Positions 54,086 to 62,553 are shown, numbered from the stretch's first letter. The stretch: 64,000 nt of DNA from Paenibacillus bovis (GCA_007679095.1 VEFU01000015.1:1-64000), one strand, 5' to 3'. Program-made: numbers and translations. The notes: generated by a model from the sequence alone, not told the origin.

Positions 54086-54649
54086 CTACAAATTGCTCAG
54101 TTGCTTTCGGAGCGCCTCTCTCCCACGATGTATGCGTGTTTTTACTGTTCCTAAAGGCATATCGAGAACTTCACTAATCTCGTTTAATGAAAGATCATCG
54201 ATATATCTTAAAATAATTACTACCCTGTATTTATCAGGTAAGCGCAAAATTTCGCGTTGAACAATTTCTTGAAGTTCTAATGTCTCCACTTCAGAATCGG
54301 GTGATTTTCCTTCTGCAGCAATTTGAGAATACATCGTTAACCCATCAGTACCCGCAACCTCTGCATCTAAAAAATAGTCAGGTTTCTTCTTTCTAATTCG
54401 ATCGATGCATAAATTAGTCGCAATTCTGTAGAGCCATGTAGAAAATTTTCGTTTTTGATTAAAGCTATGGATGTTCACATATGCCCTAACAAAAGCCTCT
54501 TGTGCTATATCCTCTGCTTCATGTCTGTTCCCAAGCATTCGATAGCACAAATGAAAAACTTTGTCTTTAAACAATTCTACAATTTCACCAAATGCTTCTT
54601 GATCGCCTCGAAGTACCTGTTTAATTCTTTGATTAACTAGTGCATCCAT
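54086..54649 (-). CDS. sigW: ECF sigma factor SigW
   Basis: The 187-residue sigma factor has region 2 (AFGEIVELFKDKVFHLCYRMLGNRHEAEDIAQEAFVRAYVNIHSF) and region 4 (LPDKYRVVIILRYIDDLSLNEISEVLDMPLGTVKTRIHRGREALRKQL). In B. subtilis SigW controls about thirty units that protect against antibiotics and detergents. It is co-transcribed with rsiW, 5 bp downstream. A SigW-type promoter (TGAAAC, 16 bp, CGTA) lies upstream, so it is autoregulated. Confidence 0.96.
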   Translation of the reverse strand: MDALVNQRIKQVLRGDQEAFGEIVELFKDKVFHLCYRMLGNRHEAEDIAQEAFVRAYVNIHSFNQKRKFSTWLYRIATNLCIDRIRKKKPDYFLDAEVAGTDGLTMYSQIAAEGKSPDSEVETLELQEIVQREILRLPDKYRVVIILRYIDDLSLNEISEVLDMPLGTVKTRIHRGREALRKQLSNL

Positions 54650-54687
54650 TCTCTCTTTACCCCCCGCTCTATGCGGTTATCTAATCA

Positions 54688-54713
54688 TACGTTCTTTAAG
54701 AAAAAAAGTTTCA
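54688..54713 (-). promoter_or_regulatory. SigW autoregulatory promoter
   Basis: On the - strand TGAAAC (54713-54708), a 16-bp T-rich spacer and CGTA (54691-54688), matching the SigW consensus -35 and -10, about 40 bp before sigW. Confidence 0.88.
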
Positions 54714-54846
54714 ATTTATTTTTTGCAATAATATTTTTTTCACATTACCACTATCTTACCAAAGTTTTCCTCTCCCTTGTTTAAAATTTAATGAAAAGGG
54801 AAATACATTAGTAATAGCCTTATAACGAAAGGGGACTTATTTAGTT

Positions 54847-55026
54847 ATGAATCCAGATCTTTTATTAATAGAAATAGAAGAAAAGCGTCAAATGATGATA
54901 GAACTCGGTATGTCTTCTTCGTTTGTAGATGAAAGAGTTGTAATGATTAGTGATACGCTAGATAAACTGTTAAATAAATATCAAATGTTAATATCAAACT
55001 CTGAATTAACTCTTCAACAATTATAA
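54847..55026 (+). CDS. Spo0E-like aspartyl-phosphate phosphatase
   Basis: This 59-residue protein is two antiparallel helices with the Spo0E-family signature SDTLDKLLNKY in the second helix. Spo0E-like proteins remove phosphate from Spo0A~P and delay sporulation. The first helix is LLLIEIEEKRQMMIELGMSSSFVDERVVMISD. AAAGGGG lies 12 bases before the ATG, somewhat far. It is divergent from sigW and ends at a bidirectional terminator shared with the tRNA cluster. Too short for default gene-length cut-offs. Confidence 0.88.
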   Translation: MNPDLLLIEIEEKRQMMIELGMSSSFVDERVVMISDTLDKLLNKYQMLISNSELTLQQL

Positions 55027-55042
55027 ATAAATTGGAGTAAAC

Positions 55043-55084
55043 AAAAGAGCCGTAGTCCCTATATGGAGCTACCGCTCTTTTTTT
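55043..55084. terminator. Bidirectional terminator of the Spo0E-like gene and the tRNA cluster
   Basis: AAAGAGC(C)GTAG pairs with CTAC(C)GCTCTTT with one C-C mismatch; T-runs lie on both strands. Confidence 0.85.
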
Positions 55085-55141
55085 CTTGTTACAAATAAAA
55101 GAAGCCTTGAAACATCAAGACTACCGTTACGAGTTATGAAA

Positions 55142-55214
55142 TGAGCCATGAAGGATTCGAACCTTCGACCCTCTGATTAAAAGTCAGATGCTCTACCGAC
55201 TGAGCTAATGGCTC
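55142..55214 (-). tRNA. tRNA-Lys (TTT)
   Basis: Full cloverleaf: acceptor GAGCCAT/ATGGCTC, anticodon loop CTTTTAA (TTT), T loop GGTTCGAATCC. The CCA end is not encoded. Last gene of the eight-tRNA transcript. Confidence 0.97.
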
Positions 55215-55218
55215 ATGG

Positions 55219-55290
55219 CTGGGCTAGCTGGATTCGAACCAACGAATGACGGAGTCAAAGTCCGTTGCCTTACCACTTGGCTATAGCCCA
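55219..55290 (-). tRNA. tRNA-Gln (TTG)
   Basis: Acceptor TGGGCTA/TAGCCCA, anticodon loop CTTTGAC (TTG), T loop GGTTCGAATCC. CCA is encoded (55216-55218). Confidence 0.97.
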
Positions 55291-55420
55291 TCGAAATTAA
55301 GAAAAGCATAAAGCTATTCCTTTTAGCAACTAATACCCTTTGTCGATGGCATCTGAAGCTAGTAATGTTATTATGTATATTTCCCTTTAATCAGAAATAT
55401 ATGCAATAAATATTAAATGG

Positions 55421-55502
55421 TGGTGGGGGACGGATTCGAACCGCCGAACCCGGAGGGAGCGGATTTACAGTCCGCCGCGTTTAGCCACTTCGCTACCCCA
55501 CC
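55421..55502 (-). tRNA. tRNA-Tyr (GTA)
   Basis: Acceptor GGTGGGG/CCCCACC, anticodon loop CTGTAAA (GTA), long variable arm as expected for bacterial tRNA-Tyr. CCA is encoded (55418-55420). A 130-bp gap separates it from tRNA-Gln; I see nothing defined in that gap. Confidence 0.97.
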
Positions 55503-55518
55503 ATCGTAAAAATAATGG

Positions 55519-55591
<73 letters not shown>

Positions 55592-55614
55592 ATATTATTT
55601 ATAGAAATAAAAAA

Positions 55615-55687
55615 TGGAGGATGACGGGATCGAACCGCCGACCCTCTGCTTGTAAGGCAGATGCTCTCCCAGCTGAGCTAATCCTCC
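55615..55687 (-). tRNA. tRNA-Val (TAC)
   Basis: Acceptor GGAGGAT/ATCCTCC, anticodon loop CTTACAA (TAC). CCA is not encoded. Confidence 0.97.
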
Positions 55688-55690
55688 GTA

Positions 55691-55847
55691 TTAAAAATTG
55701 TGATGAGCGGCGCATTACTGCGTCAGCTTCACTCGTTCAGTCAGTCACGTACGCTTTGTACGCTCCTTCCTTCTCTCCATCGCTTCCTTGTTCTGCTTGC
55801 TCCTCCCAATTTTTTAAAAATTGGATGAGCGGCGCATTACTGCGTCA
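55691..55847. repeat. Spacer bounded by a 24-bp direct repeat
   Basis: GATGAGCGGCGCATTACTGC followed by GTCA occurs at 55702-55725 and 55824-55847. The match extends upstream through AAAAATTG with a one-base insertion. The DNA between the two copies is C/T-rich and non-coding. The pair lies between tRNA-Val and tRNA-Glu. Confidence 0.85.
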
Positions 55848-55880
55848 AATTCATGTACAGCTTGTACATTTTAAGAATGG

Positions 55881-55952
55881 TGACCCCTACGGGATTCGAA
55901 CCCGTGTTACCGCCGTGAAAGGGCGGTGTCTTAACCGCTTGACCAAGGGGCC
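55881..55952 (-). tRNA. tRNA-Glu (TTC)
   Basis: Acceptor GGCCCCT/AGGGGTC, anticodon loop CTTTCAC (TTC). CCA is encoded (55878-55880). Confidence 0.97.
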
Positions 55953-55976
55953 TTTTTTATTATTATCTCGATTGGA

Positions 55977-56049
55977 AGCTTCCAACCGGGCTTGAACCGG
56001 TGACCTCTTCCTTACCATGGAAGCACTCTACCAACTGAGCTATGGAAGC
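55977..56049 (-). tRNA. tRNA-Thr (GGT)
   Basis: Acceptor GCTTCCA/TGGAAGC, anticodon loop ATGGTAA (GGT). The discriminator base is T and CCA is not encoded. Confidence 0.95.
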
Positions 56050-56053
56050 ATGG

Positions 56054-56125
56054 CTCCGCAGGTAGGATTCGAACCTACGACCGATCGGTTAACAGCCGAT
56101 AGCTCTACCACTGAGCTACTGCGGA
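56054..56125 (-). tRNA. tRNA-Asn (GTT)
   Basis: Acceptor TCCGCAG/CTGCGGA, anticodon loop CTGTTAA (GTT). CCA is encoded (56051-56053). First tRNA after the 5S gene. Confidence 0.97.
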
Positions 56126-56156
56126 ATGATATGTCACTATCAAGCTTATATTGCTT

Positions 56157-56272
<116 letters not shown>

Positions 56273-56279
56273 AAACTTT

Positions 56280-56307
56280 ATTATAATCAATTTCGCAATA
56301 ATTTCAA
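56280..56307 (-). promoter_or_regulatory. Promoter of the 5S-tRNA transcript
   Basis: TTGAAA (56307-56302), a 16-bp spacer and a perfect TATAAT (56285-56280). Transcription would start at about 56273, essentially at the 5' end of the 5S RNA. Confidence 0.8.
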
Positions 56308-56390
56308 GTGTTTTTTAAGAAAAATATTTTTTCTTTATATCAAGTTTTTTTCAACAACGTTTTATACTATATCAAGATTCTTTGTAAGTG

Positions 56391-56642
56391 TCAATGGTAA
56401 TTTTCTTTTTTTCCGTTTGATCCGTTTCTTTTTTTAGATGGGAGCATATATTTCATACAATCCTGGGTAGAAGCTATTCTTGTAAAAAGTGAAAAAAGTG
56501 TTTTATATCTCTCTTCCATTGATATTTTGACAATTGTTTCAATTCTTGAATCATTTAGGTCAAATAAAATTTCATCCATCTCTCTCTTCAAGAGATATAT
56601 AATTTCTTCTTTCTCTTGATGTTTTAATAATAAACCTAGCAT
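56391..56642 (-). CDS. Conserved small hypothetical protein beside pdaB
   Basis: The 83-residue protein is helical and charged: EKEEIIYLLKREMDEILFDLNDSRIETIVKISMEERYKTLFSLFTRIASTQDCMKYML, then a basic tail. Similar small proteins stand next to pdaB in other Bacillaceae as far as I remember; no function is known. AGGTGCGC precedes the ATG. It is divergent from pdaB, so the two share a promoter region. Confidence 0.6.
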   Translation of the reverse strand: MLGLLLKHQEKEEIIYLLKREMDEILFDLNDSRIETIVKISMEERYKTLFSLFTRIASTQDCMKYMLPSKKRNGSNGKKENYH

Positions 56643-56800
56643 ATGCGCACCTCGCTTATTTCAGTATACATAGCTATTTCCAATAATTGAGATATTTATG
56701 AATGTCTTTTGAAAAAAAACCACAATTTACTTTTTCATTCATATAAAGCTATTGGTCAAGCATAGTATATTAGCGGACGGGCATTTGGAGGAGGGATTAA

Positions 56801-57550
56801 ATGAACTTTTTCATTACATTAAACGGACGTAAAGTAAAACAAGGATTTTTCTTAGTTCTAGTTTCTTTTTTTACTGCAGTACTTTTTTTCTCCCAATCCA
56901 CTCTACACATTCCAGTATTAAGTTCAAATGATGGACCTAGAGCAATTTATAAGGGGGAAAAAGGAATTAGTCTTACATTTAATATCGGTTGGGGCGACAT
57001 CCAAGCTGAACCTATATTGGATGTACTTGAAGAAAGTGATGTTCGTTCTGCAACATTCTTTTTATCCGGATCCTGGGCTGAAAAGCATCCAGATACAGTC
57101 AAACGTATTAAAGATCTTGGTTTTGAAATCGGATCTTTAGGCTATGCATACGAAGATTACACCGAAATCGATGAAAAGAAAGTCAGAAGGGATATTTTAA
57201 GATCCATCGATGTCTTTAAAAAGTTAGGAGTAACAGATATTAAACTGCTCCGTTCACCAACAGGACATTTTGATGAGAAGACACTTAAAATCGCGGAACA
57301 ACTAGGTTTAACAGTAGTACATTGGAGCCTAAATTCTCAAGATTGGAAAAATCCAGGAGTCGATAAAATAATAGAACAAGTTAATAAAGCAAAGAAAGGT
57401 GATATTATTTTATTGCATGCTTCAGATTCTGCAGTACAAACTGCTGATGCATTACCAACAATTATTAATAATCTGCGGGAAAACCATGATCTCGTCACTA
57501 TTTCTGTACTAATTTCAAACGGTAAGGTGGATACTAAACTAGTCCCCTAA
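56801..57550 (+). CDS. pdaB: Polysaccharide deacetylase family sporulation protein PdaB
   Basis: The 249-residue protein has an N-terminal membrane or signal helix (residues 15-35) and a NodB-type deacetylase domain with SLTFNIGWGDIQAEPILDVLEESDVRSATFFLSGSWAEKHP, EIGSLGYAYEDYTEID and LLRSPTGHFDEKTL. The first metal-binding motif is altered (NIGWG where active deacetylases have FDDG), as in other PdaB proteins. It is needed for stable spores in B. subtilis. GGAGGAGGG precedes the ATG. Confidence 0.95.
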   Translation: MNFFITLNGRKVKQGFFLVLVSFFTAVLFFSQSTLHIPVLSSNDGPRAIYKGEKGISLTFNIGWGDIQAEPILDVLEESDVRSATFFLSGSWAEKHPDTVKRIKDLGFEIGSLGYAYEDYTEIDEKKVRRDILRSIDVFKKLGVTDIKLLRSPTGHFDEKTLKIAEQLGLTVVHWSLNSQDWKNPGVDKIIEQVNKAKKGDIILLHASDSAVQTADALPTIINNLRENHDLVTISVLISNGKVDTKLVP

Positions 57551-57583
57551 ATATAGACATGCATCCCTTTATCGGCAAAACAA

Positions 57584-57613
57584 AAAGCGAATCGTCATCG
57601 ATTCGCTTTTTTA
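57584..57613. terminator. Terminator of pdaB, overlapping the end of kbaA
   Basis: AAAAAGCGAATCG and CGATTCGCTTTTT form perfect arms around a TCAT loop. The kbaA stop codon (57597-57595) lies in the loop. Confidence 0.9.
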
Positions 57614-58293
57614 CTTTTTTGCTTATTTTCTTTTTTTCCTGATACCTGTTGTGGCTCCTGCTTTGGTTGTTTCTTTGCTCTTTCTTCAGCAGATAACCTA
57701 TTATATTTTGGTAACATTAATAGTTGGTATGCATTACATGCTAGTAACGGAAAAATCATTAAGTAGATCCAGTTCTCATCATTTGGTCGCAACACTGGTA
57801 ACCATTCTAAAATCGTTACAACCACCATGAAGAATAGAGCTGATACGAATGTACTACGATTAGTAGTCTTAGCTTTAAAATATGCTGTAACAAGCGCAAC
57901 AGCTAGGATAAACACCGCTATTCCAATATAAGGAAGTATGCTTTCATCCTCACCTGCGAAAGCTGTAAAACGGAAATAAATGAGGTCGAATAGCACAAAT
58001 ATTACGAGTACAATTTGTACTGCATTCCATAATGATTTAGAACGGAATAGTCCTAAACCAAATTGATGAATGAATAGATATGCAAAGAAACCAACTTGGC
58101 TTACCACTGCAAAAATAAATCCTACTCCAACGAGCCATATAAATGTCGATAAAATCGCACCAATTTTCACATCTATAAAGTATGGTTGAAATTCATCCCA
58201 TCGAATCACAAAACCCAATATTCCTGTAAGGAGTCCACCCAACATGAGTGAATTAAATAAAAATTTTATTAAATTTCTAATTGTCACCGACAA
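57595..58293 (-). CDS. kbaA: KinB-signalling pathway activation protein KbaA
   Basis: The 232-residue membrane protein has six or so helices (LIKFLFNSLMLGGLLTGILGF, IGAILSTFIWLVGVGFIFAVVSQVGFFAYLFIHQFGLGLF and following) and a basic, Lys-rich C-terminus. In B. subtilis KbaA is required for the KinB branch of the sporulation phosphorelay. It lies between pdaB and gerD as in B. subtilis. Its last codons are inside the pdaB terminator. Confidence 0.92.
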   Translation of the reverse strand: MSVTIRNLIKFLFNSLMLGGLLTGILGFVIRWDEFQPYFIDVKIGAILSTFIWLVGVGFIFAVVSQVGFFAYLFIHQFGLGLFRSKSLWNAVQIVLVIFVLFDLIYFRFTAFAGEDESILPYIGIAVFILAVALVTAYFKAKTTNRSTFVSALFFMVVVTILEWLPVLRPNDENWIYLMIFPLLACNAYQLLMLPKYNRLSAEERAKKQPKQEPQQVSGKKENKQKSKKANR

Positions 58294-58384
58294 ATTCCTC
58301 CATCATTTTTATATACCTATCCACAAATTTTAACAATCTTTTCATTAAAAATCTATGATTGTAGGTGTTGTGCATAAATTCTTC

Positions 58385-58417
58385 ACAATTTCTCATATTA
58401 AAGGTATGAGAAATTGT
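58385..58417. repeat. Perfect 13-bp inverted repeat between kbaA and gerD
   Basis: ACAATTTCTCATA and its exact complement surround a 7-base loop (TTAAAGG). It stands in the divergent promoter region of kbaA and gerD, about 80 bp from the gerD start, and lacks a T-run. Confidence 0.85.
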
Positions 58418-58496
58418 ATTAGGAAAGTGAAGTAGTGTGTTCTTATTCTCACAAATCTATTGATACTCATTACTACATAAGAAAGGAGCTTTATGC

Positions 58497-59135
58497 ATGC
58501 TTAAAAGGACTTTTTTGCTCCCATTTATGGCTATTTTCATCCTAGCTTCTTGCTCTGCTGGTGAATCAAAGGAATCCACACTAGATTACGAGCAAACCAA
58601 AAAGATGATTGTTGATATTTTAAAAACTGATGAAGGAAAAAAGGCAATTCAAGACCTAATGAGTGATGAAGAAATAAAGCAAAAATTAATTATGAATCAA
58701 GATATTGTAAAGGAAACGATTCAACAAACACTTACTTCTGAAAAAGGTACAGAATTTTGGAAAAAGATGTATGAGGATCCAAAATTCGCTGAATCAGTAG
58801 CGAAAAGTATGAAATCAGAAAATGAGGCATTATTAAAGGATTTAATGAAAGATCCAGAATATCAAGGCATGCTTATCGATATTTTCCATGATCCTGAATT
58901 ACAAAAGGATATCGCCAAAGCTCTTAAAAGCAAAGAATTTCGTGAACATTTACAAAAGGTAATGACAGAAACATTCGAAAGTCCTTTATACAAAGCAAAA
59001 ATACAAGACTTGTTACTAAAAGCTGCAGAAGAAATGGGCAGTGGCGGTGGTGGAAGTCAAGGAAAAAGTGAGGAAGAAGGTAAAAACGAAGATAGCGGTA
59101 GTAAAGAAGAAGGCGGCGGAGAAGCACCTAAATAA
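58497..59135 (+). CDS. gerD: Spore germination lipoprotein GerD
   Basis: The 212-residue lipoprotein has a signal peptide ending in FILASC (acylated Cys near residue 19), a helical core (YEQTKKMIVDILKTDEGKKAIQDLMSDEEIKQKL ... DPEYQGMLIDIFHDPELQKDIAKALKSKEFREHLQKVM) and a Gly/Glu/Ser-rich tail. GerD trimers organise germinant receptors into the germinosome of the spore inner membrane. AAAGGAG lies eight bases before the ATG at 58497. Confidence 0.95.
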   Translation: MLKRTFLLPFMAIFILASCSAGESKESTLDYEQTKKMIVDILKTDEGKKAIQDLMSDEEIKQKLIMNQDIVKETIQQTLTSEKGTEFWKKMYEDPKFAESVAKSMKSENEALLKDLMKDPEYQGMLIDIFHDPELQKDIAKALKSKEFREHLQKVMTETFESPLYKAKIQDLLLKAAEEMGSGGGGSQGKSEEEGKNEDSGSKEEGGGEAPK

Positions 59136-59188
59136 AAATACGGCCATTTGCAATCACATATATTCGTGACGCAGATGGCCGTATTTAT
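59135..59188. terminator. Bidirectional terminator between gerD and salA
   Basis: AAATACGGCCAT(T)TGC and GC(A)GATGGCCGTATTT form long arms; it ends both convergent genes. Confidence 0.88.
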
Positions 59189-59189
59189 C

Positions 59190-60245
59190 TTATGATAATA
59201 AATCGACTATTTTCCCTGCAATGTCTGTGTAGATTCTCCCAATTCGATGGTCTGCATCATAGACAGAAGGTGCAAAGTCTTCTTCATTCCAGTCTGGCTG
59301 TTGTAATGGAAGTCTTCCTAATAATTCTGTACGTAATTCTTCTGCTAGCTTGTCCCCTCCACCTTTACCAAAGACATACTCTCTCTCGCCTGTTAGTTGG
59401 CTTTCAAAGTAGGACATATTCTCGATAACACCAAGGATTTCATGGTTTGTACGTAGTGCCATAGCACCTGCACGTGCTGCAACAAATGCAGCTGTTGGAT
59501 GCGGAGTTGTGACAATTATTTCTTTGCAACTTGGTAGCATTGTATGTACATCAAGGGCCACATCGCCTGTACCTGGTGGTAAATCGAGTAATAGATAATC
59601 TAAATCGCCCCATTCTACTTCTTTGAAGAAGTTATTGAGCATTTTTCCTAGCATTGGCCCGCGCCAAATAACTGGAGAATTGTCTTCTACAAAGAAGCCC
59701 ATTGATATAACTTTTACACCAAAACGCTCTACAGGGATAATATGATTCCCTTTTACTTGAGGACGATTAATAATTCCCATCATATCCGGTACACTGAATC
59801 CATAAATGTCTGCATCTATGAGACCTACCTTTTTTCCTTGTCGAGCTAAAGCAATTGCAAGGTTAACAGAAACTGTTGATTTACCAACTCCACCTTTCCC
59901 ACTTGCTACCGCAATAAAAGTAGTTTTACTATCTGGGGCTAGTAATCCGCCTTCACTTGGAAGGTCACCAGAAGCACGATGTTTTTCAAGTTCATCTTCT
60001 GATAGTGTTGCAAAACGGATACCGACTGTGGCTGCTCCTGCTTCCTTTAGCTTCTCTACAATCTTTGTTTGTAGTTGCATTTGTTCAGGTGTTCCTGTTT
60101 TTGCAACAGCAATTTTAACACTTATATGTGCCTTTTCTTCTTTCACTTTTACCTCTAGAACACCGTTCGTATCTGCAAGAGGTTTATGTAATAATGGATC
60201 TTCCATCTTATTCAAAATTTCCAATGCTTTTTGCTCTGTAATCAA
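59190..60245 (-). CDS. salA: Mrp/NBP35-family P-loop ATPase SalA
   Basis: The 351-residue protein has an N-terminal MIP18/DUF59 domain (ALEILNKMEDPLLHKPLADTNGVLEVKV) and a Mrp-type ATPase with Walker A VASGKGGVGKSTVSVNLAIALA, DADIYGFSVPDMMG, PVIWRGPMLGKML and LDYLLLDLPPGTGD. In B. subtilis SalA (YbaL) represses scoC and so raises exoprotease expression; Mrp proteins elsewhere carry Fe-S clusters. The TTG start at 60245 follows GAGGAAGG. Order between cwlD and gerD is as in B. subtilis. Confidence 0.92.
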   Translation of the reverse strand: MITEQKALEILNKMEDPLLHKPLADTNGVLEVKVKEEKAHISVKIAVAKTGTPEQMQLQTKIVEKLKEAGAATVGIRFATLSEDELEKHRASGDLPSEGGLLAPDSKTTFIAVASGKGGVGKSTVSVNLAIALARQGKKVGLIDADIYGFSVPDMMGIINRPQVKGNHIIPVERFGVKVISMGFFVEDNSPVIWRGPMLGKMLNNFFKEVEWGDLDYLLLDLPPGTGDVALDVHTMLPSCKEIIVTTPHPTAAFVAARAGAMALRTNHEILGVIENMSYFESQLTGEREYVFGKGGGDKLAEELRTELLGRLPLQQPDWNEEDFAPSVYDADHRIGRIYTDIAGKIVDLLS

Positions 60246-60336
60246 AATATTACACCTTCCTCAAAATGGATTTACCCTTCTTTTTCAGTATACCATAATA
60301 GTCATAAATCAAAATGCTATACGCTTCCAATCACGA

Positions 60337-60372
60337 AATTAGGACCGTGCCTCGAATGGCTCAGTCCTATGA
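60337..60372 (-). terminator. Probable terminator of cwlD
   Basis: AGGAC...GCC and GGC...GTCCT form a two-part stem just after the cwlD stop codon. The T-run is poor. Confidence 0.5.
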
Positions 60373-60380
60373 AAAAGGTT

Positions 60381-61091
60381 TTATTCTATTGTAGCTTCGT
60401 TTGTGAAGAAGCGCATTACACCTTTATATATGGATGCTGCAACTTTTTCTTGGTACTCGTCTTGTTTAAGATTGTTGCGCTCAGTAGGATTAGATAGAAA
60501 CCCAATTTCTACTAATGCACCTGTTTTTTCAGCGTTTTTCATGAGAAAAACATTATTAATAATTTTTGCTTCCCTATCTGTATTTTCCAGATTACGCACT
60601 AATTCAGCTTGGATAAACTTGGCTATCCGTTTGTTATCTGCATTATGTGGTGCAAAAAACGTTTGTGCCCCACTCCACCGAGGAGAAGGGATAGAATTTA
60701 AGTGAATACTAAGAAATAAATCCGCTTCTGACTCATTAATAAGCTTTAACCTTGTCCTAAGATCTTCTGACTTTCGATGGCGTAACTTACTCGTCTCTGG
60801 ATCTGCTAAATCAGTATCTTTTTCTCGTGTCATTAACACTAATGCACCTTGTTGCTGCAAATAATCACGAAGTTTTTTCGATACTTCTAATGCAATATCC
60901 TTCTCGAGCGCATCTGAGTCTCCTGCCCCTCCGTCAGGACCACCATGTCCAGGGTCTAGATAAATAATCTTCCCTGAAAGCGGGAGATTCCATGCCTCAA
61001 ATGTTTCCTTCGTTTTTAACTGCTGTTGAAAAAGAAGAAACAGTGCTACTGCCCCAGCAAAAACTATGAACCATTTCCAATATTTCCTCAT
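60381..61091 (-). CDS. cwlD: N-acetylmuramoyl-L-alanine amidase CwlD
   Basis: The 236-residue protein has an N-terminal membrane or signal helix (WFIVFAGAVALFLLF) and an Amidase_3 domain: IIYLDPGHGGPDGGAGDSDALEKDIALEVSKKL with a zinc His and Glu, DLFLSIHLNSIPSP with the second zinc His, and ALVEIGFLSNPTE with the catalytic Glu. CwlD with PdaA makes the muramic-delta-lactam of spore cortex, needed for germination. It lies upstream of salA as in B. subtilis. Confidence 0.96.
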   Translation of the reverse strand: MRKYWKWFIVFAGAVALFLLFQQQLKTKETFEAWNLPLSGKIIYLDPGHGGPDGGAGDSDALEKDIALEVSKKLRDYLQQQGALVLMTREKDTDLADPETSKLRHRKSEDLRTRLKLINESEADLFLSIHLNSIPSPRWSGAQTFFAPHNADNKRIAKFIQAELVRNLENTDREAKIINNVFLMKNAEKTGALVEIGFLSNPTERNNLKQDEYQEKVAASIYKGVMRFFTNEATIE

Positions 61092-61184
61092 TGCATCTTC
61101 CCCTTCTCCCTATCCTCGTAAAAGAATATGGGACAAGTAGCTATTTTAGAACAAAAATGGTTCATGTAATTGTATACAATCACT

Positions 61185-61628
61185 CTAATGTAACCTTAAC
61201 TTGTAGCGACGCTCCCCCTTCAGAAAACCTTTCTTCCACCAATAATCCACAAATTTTTCACAAGAGCTATATATACTATCTTCTCTTATCCTTTCTTTAT
61301 CTAAATTCCAATAAAGCCAAAAATGAAATAATGTATCAATAAATTCATCAATAGATTGTGTACATCTTTTCTTTGCCATATTAATGGTTTCACCATGCAT
61401 TGAAAATCGACTATACTCCCCACCTATTAAAAAAGCTTCAACTGCCACATCAAAGCATACTTCTTCCACATCCTCGTCCATCGGACCAATTTGCTTTCTG
61501 ATTTGATTAAAATGGAGCATAACACTTTTTTTCAATTCTTGAACTGGCAAATCACGTAATAATTTGCGTTCATAGGCTAATTGCTTTTCTTTTTTCCTGT
61601 CTTCAAAAGATGTTAAAACAGTCATCAT
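61185..61628 (-). CDS. ybaK: DUF2521 family protein YbaK
   Basis: The 147-residue cytosolic protein is helical and highly charged: DRKKEKQLAYERKLLRDLPVQELKKSVMLHF, EEVCFDVAVEAFLIGGEYSRFSMHGETINMAKKRCTQSIDEFIDTL, then a Trp-rich end. It matches the uncharacterised B. subtilis YbaK found next to cwlD. The ATG at 61628 follows AGGAGG by eight bases, so the longer frame from 61658 is not used. Function unknown. Confidence 0.88.
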   Translation of the reverse strand: MMTVLTSFEDRKKEKQLAYERKLLRDLPVQELKKSVMLHFNQIRKQIGPMDEDVEEVCFDVAVEAFLIGGEYSRFSMHGETINMAKKRCTQSIDEFIDTLFHFWLYWNLDKERIREDSIYSSCEKFVDYWWKKGFLKGERRYKLRLH

Positions 61629-61765
61629 TTGCTTCAACCTCCTATATCTAGTTTCCAACTATGTTGAAAAACTCATGCACGTATAGGAGAATTTGACTCT
61701 TGGTTTTATTTCCTAAGTGAAACATTTTCTTCATTTTTTCGTCTATTAAATGGGGAGGTGTTTTC

Positions 61766-62452
61766 ATGAGAATCTGGTTACCACTTGCATGTTTAGTCTT
61801 TATAGTAAGTGGATGTAATAAAATGGAGCAGACCAAGATTGAATGGAATGATTTTCTTCAATTTAATGGAGGAAAATATAGCTCAGACTTGCGTGCAGAA
61901 CTATCAGATACTGCTTTCATTGGAGAAGTAATTGGTGTGATTAAGCATACTCTTAACGGAAACATACATGATCCAGATTATGAATCAAAAGACGGTGATG
62001 CAGCTTATTTAGAAGTCGGAACTAAGTTGTACTCCGTAATTAATCATCCCCATTTAATCGCAGTAAAAGATAAAAGCGCAATCAATGGTTATAAAATTTT
62101 TTCTCGTGAAAGTACCGACTTTCTTGACTTCCCTGTCTTTACCAAAAGGAAAATATCAAAAATTGAACTACATAATGATGAAATAAAAAAGGAAATAACA
62201 AATTCTCAAGTATTAAATGAAATAATTCGCGTTTTTCAATTAGGAAATGTCACTGATCAGGTGAGCTATTCGCAAGATGACATACAGTCTTTTTTCATTA
62301 TCTTATATACTTCAACACCATTTGCTGGCAAATATAAAATTTTCTATGATGGTGAGCGTTATTTTTTGAACCAACATAATGTTCATATATTTTCTGATGA
62401 ACTTAATTTATTTTTTGATATTAATGAAGATCTAATGACCGATATATCATAG
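61766..62452 (+). CDS. Putative lipoprotein of unknown function
   Basis: The 228-residue protein has a lipoprotein signal (RIWLPLACLVFIVSGC, Cys at about 17) and a soluble exterior domain of mixed strands and helices with no motif I recognise. The segment VGTKLYSVINHPHLIAVKDKSAINGYKIF has the look of lipoproteins with a DUF3221-like core, but I cannot confirm it. GGGAGG precedes the ATG. Single gene with its own terminator, between ybaK and pflB. Confidence 0.7.
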   Translation: MRIWLPLACLVFIVSGCNKMEQTKIEWNDFLQFNGGKYSSDLRAELSDTAFIGEVIGVIKHTLNGNIHDPDYESKDGDAAYLEVGTKLYSVINHPHLIAVKDKSAINGYKIFSRESTDFLDFPVFTKRKISKIELHNDEIKKEITNSQVLNEIIRVFQLGNVTDQVSYSQDDIQSFFIILYTSTPFAGKYKIFYDGERYFLNQHNVHIFSDELNLFFDINEDLMTDIS

Positions 62453-62461
62453 AAAGTACTA

Positions 62462-62505
62462 CTATCCCTGTTCCCTTTATTTGAATAGGGATGTTTTTAT
62501 AATTT
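62462..62505 (+). terminator. Terminator of the lipoprotein gene
   Basis: ATCCCT and AGGGAT stem around a 17-base loop, followed by GTTTTTATAATTTTTT. Confidence 0.7.
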
Positions 62506-62553
62506 TTTATGAAATCGCTATTATAATACCGAGTACCATGATATAATGAATCT

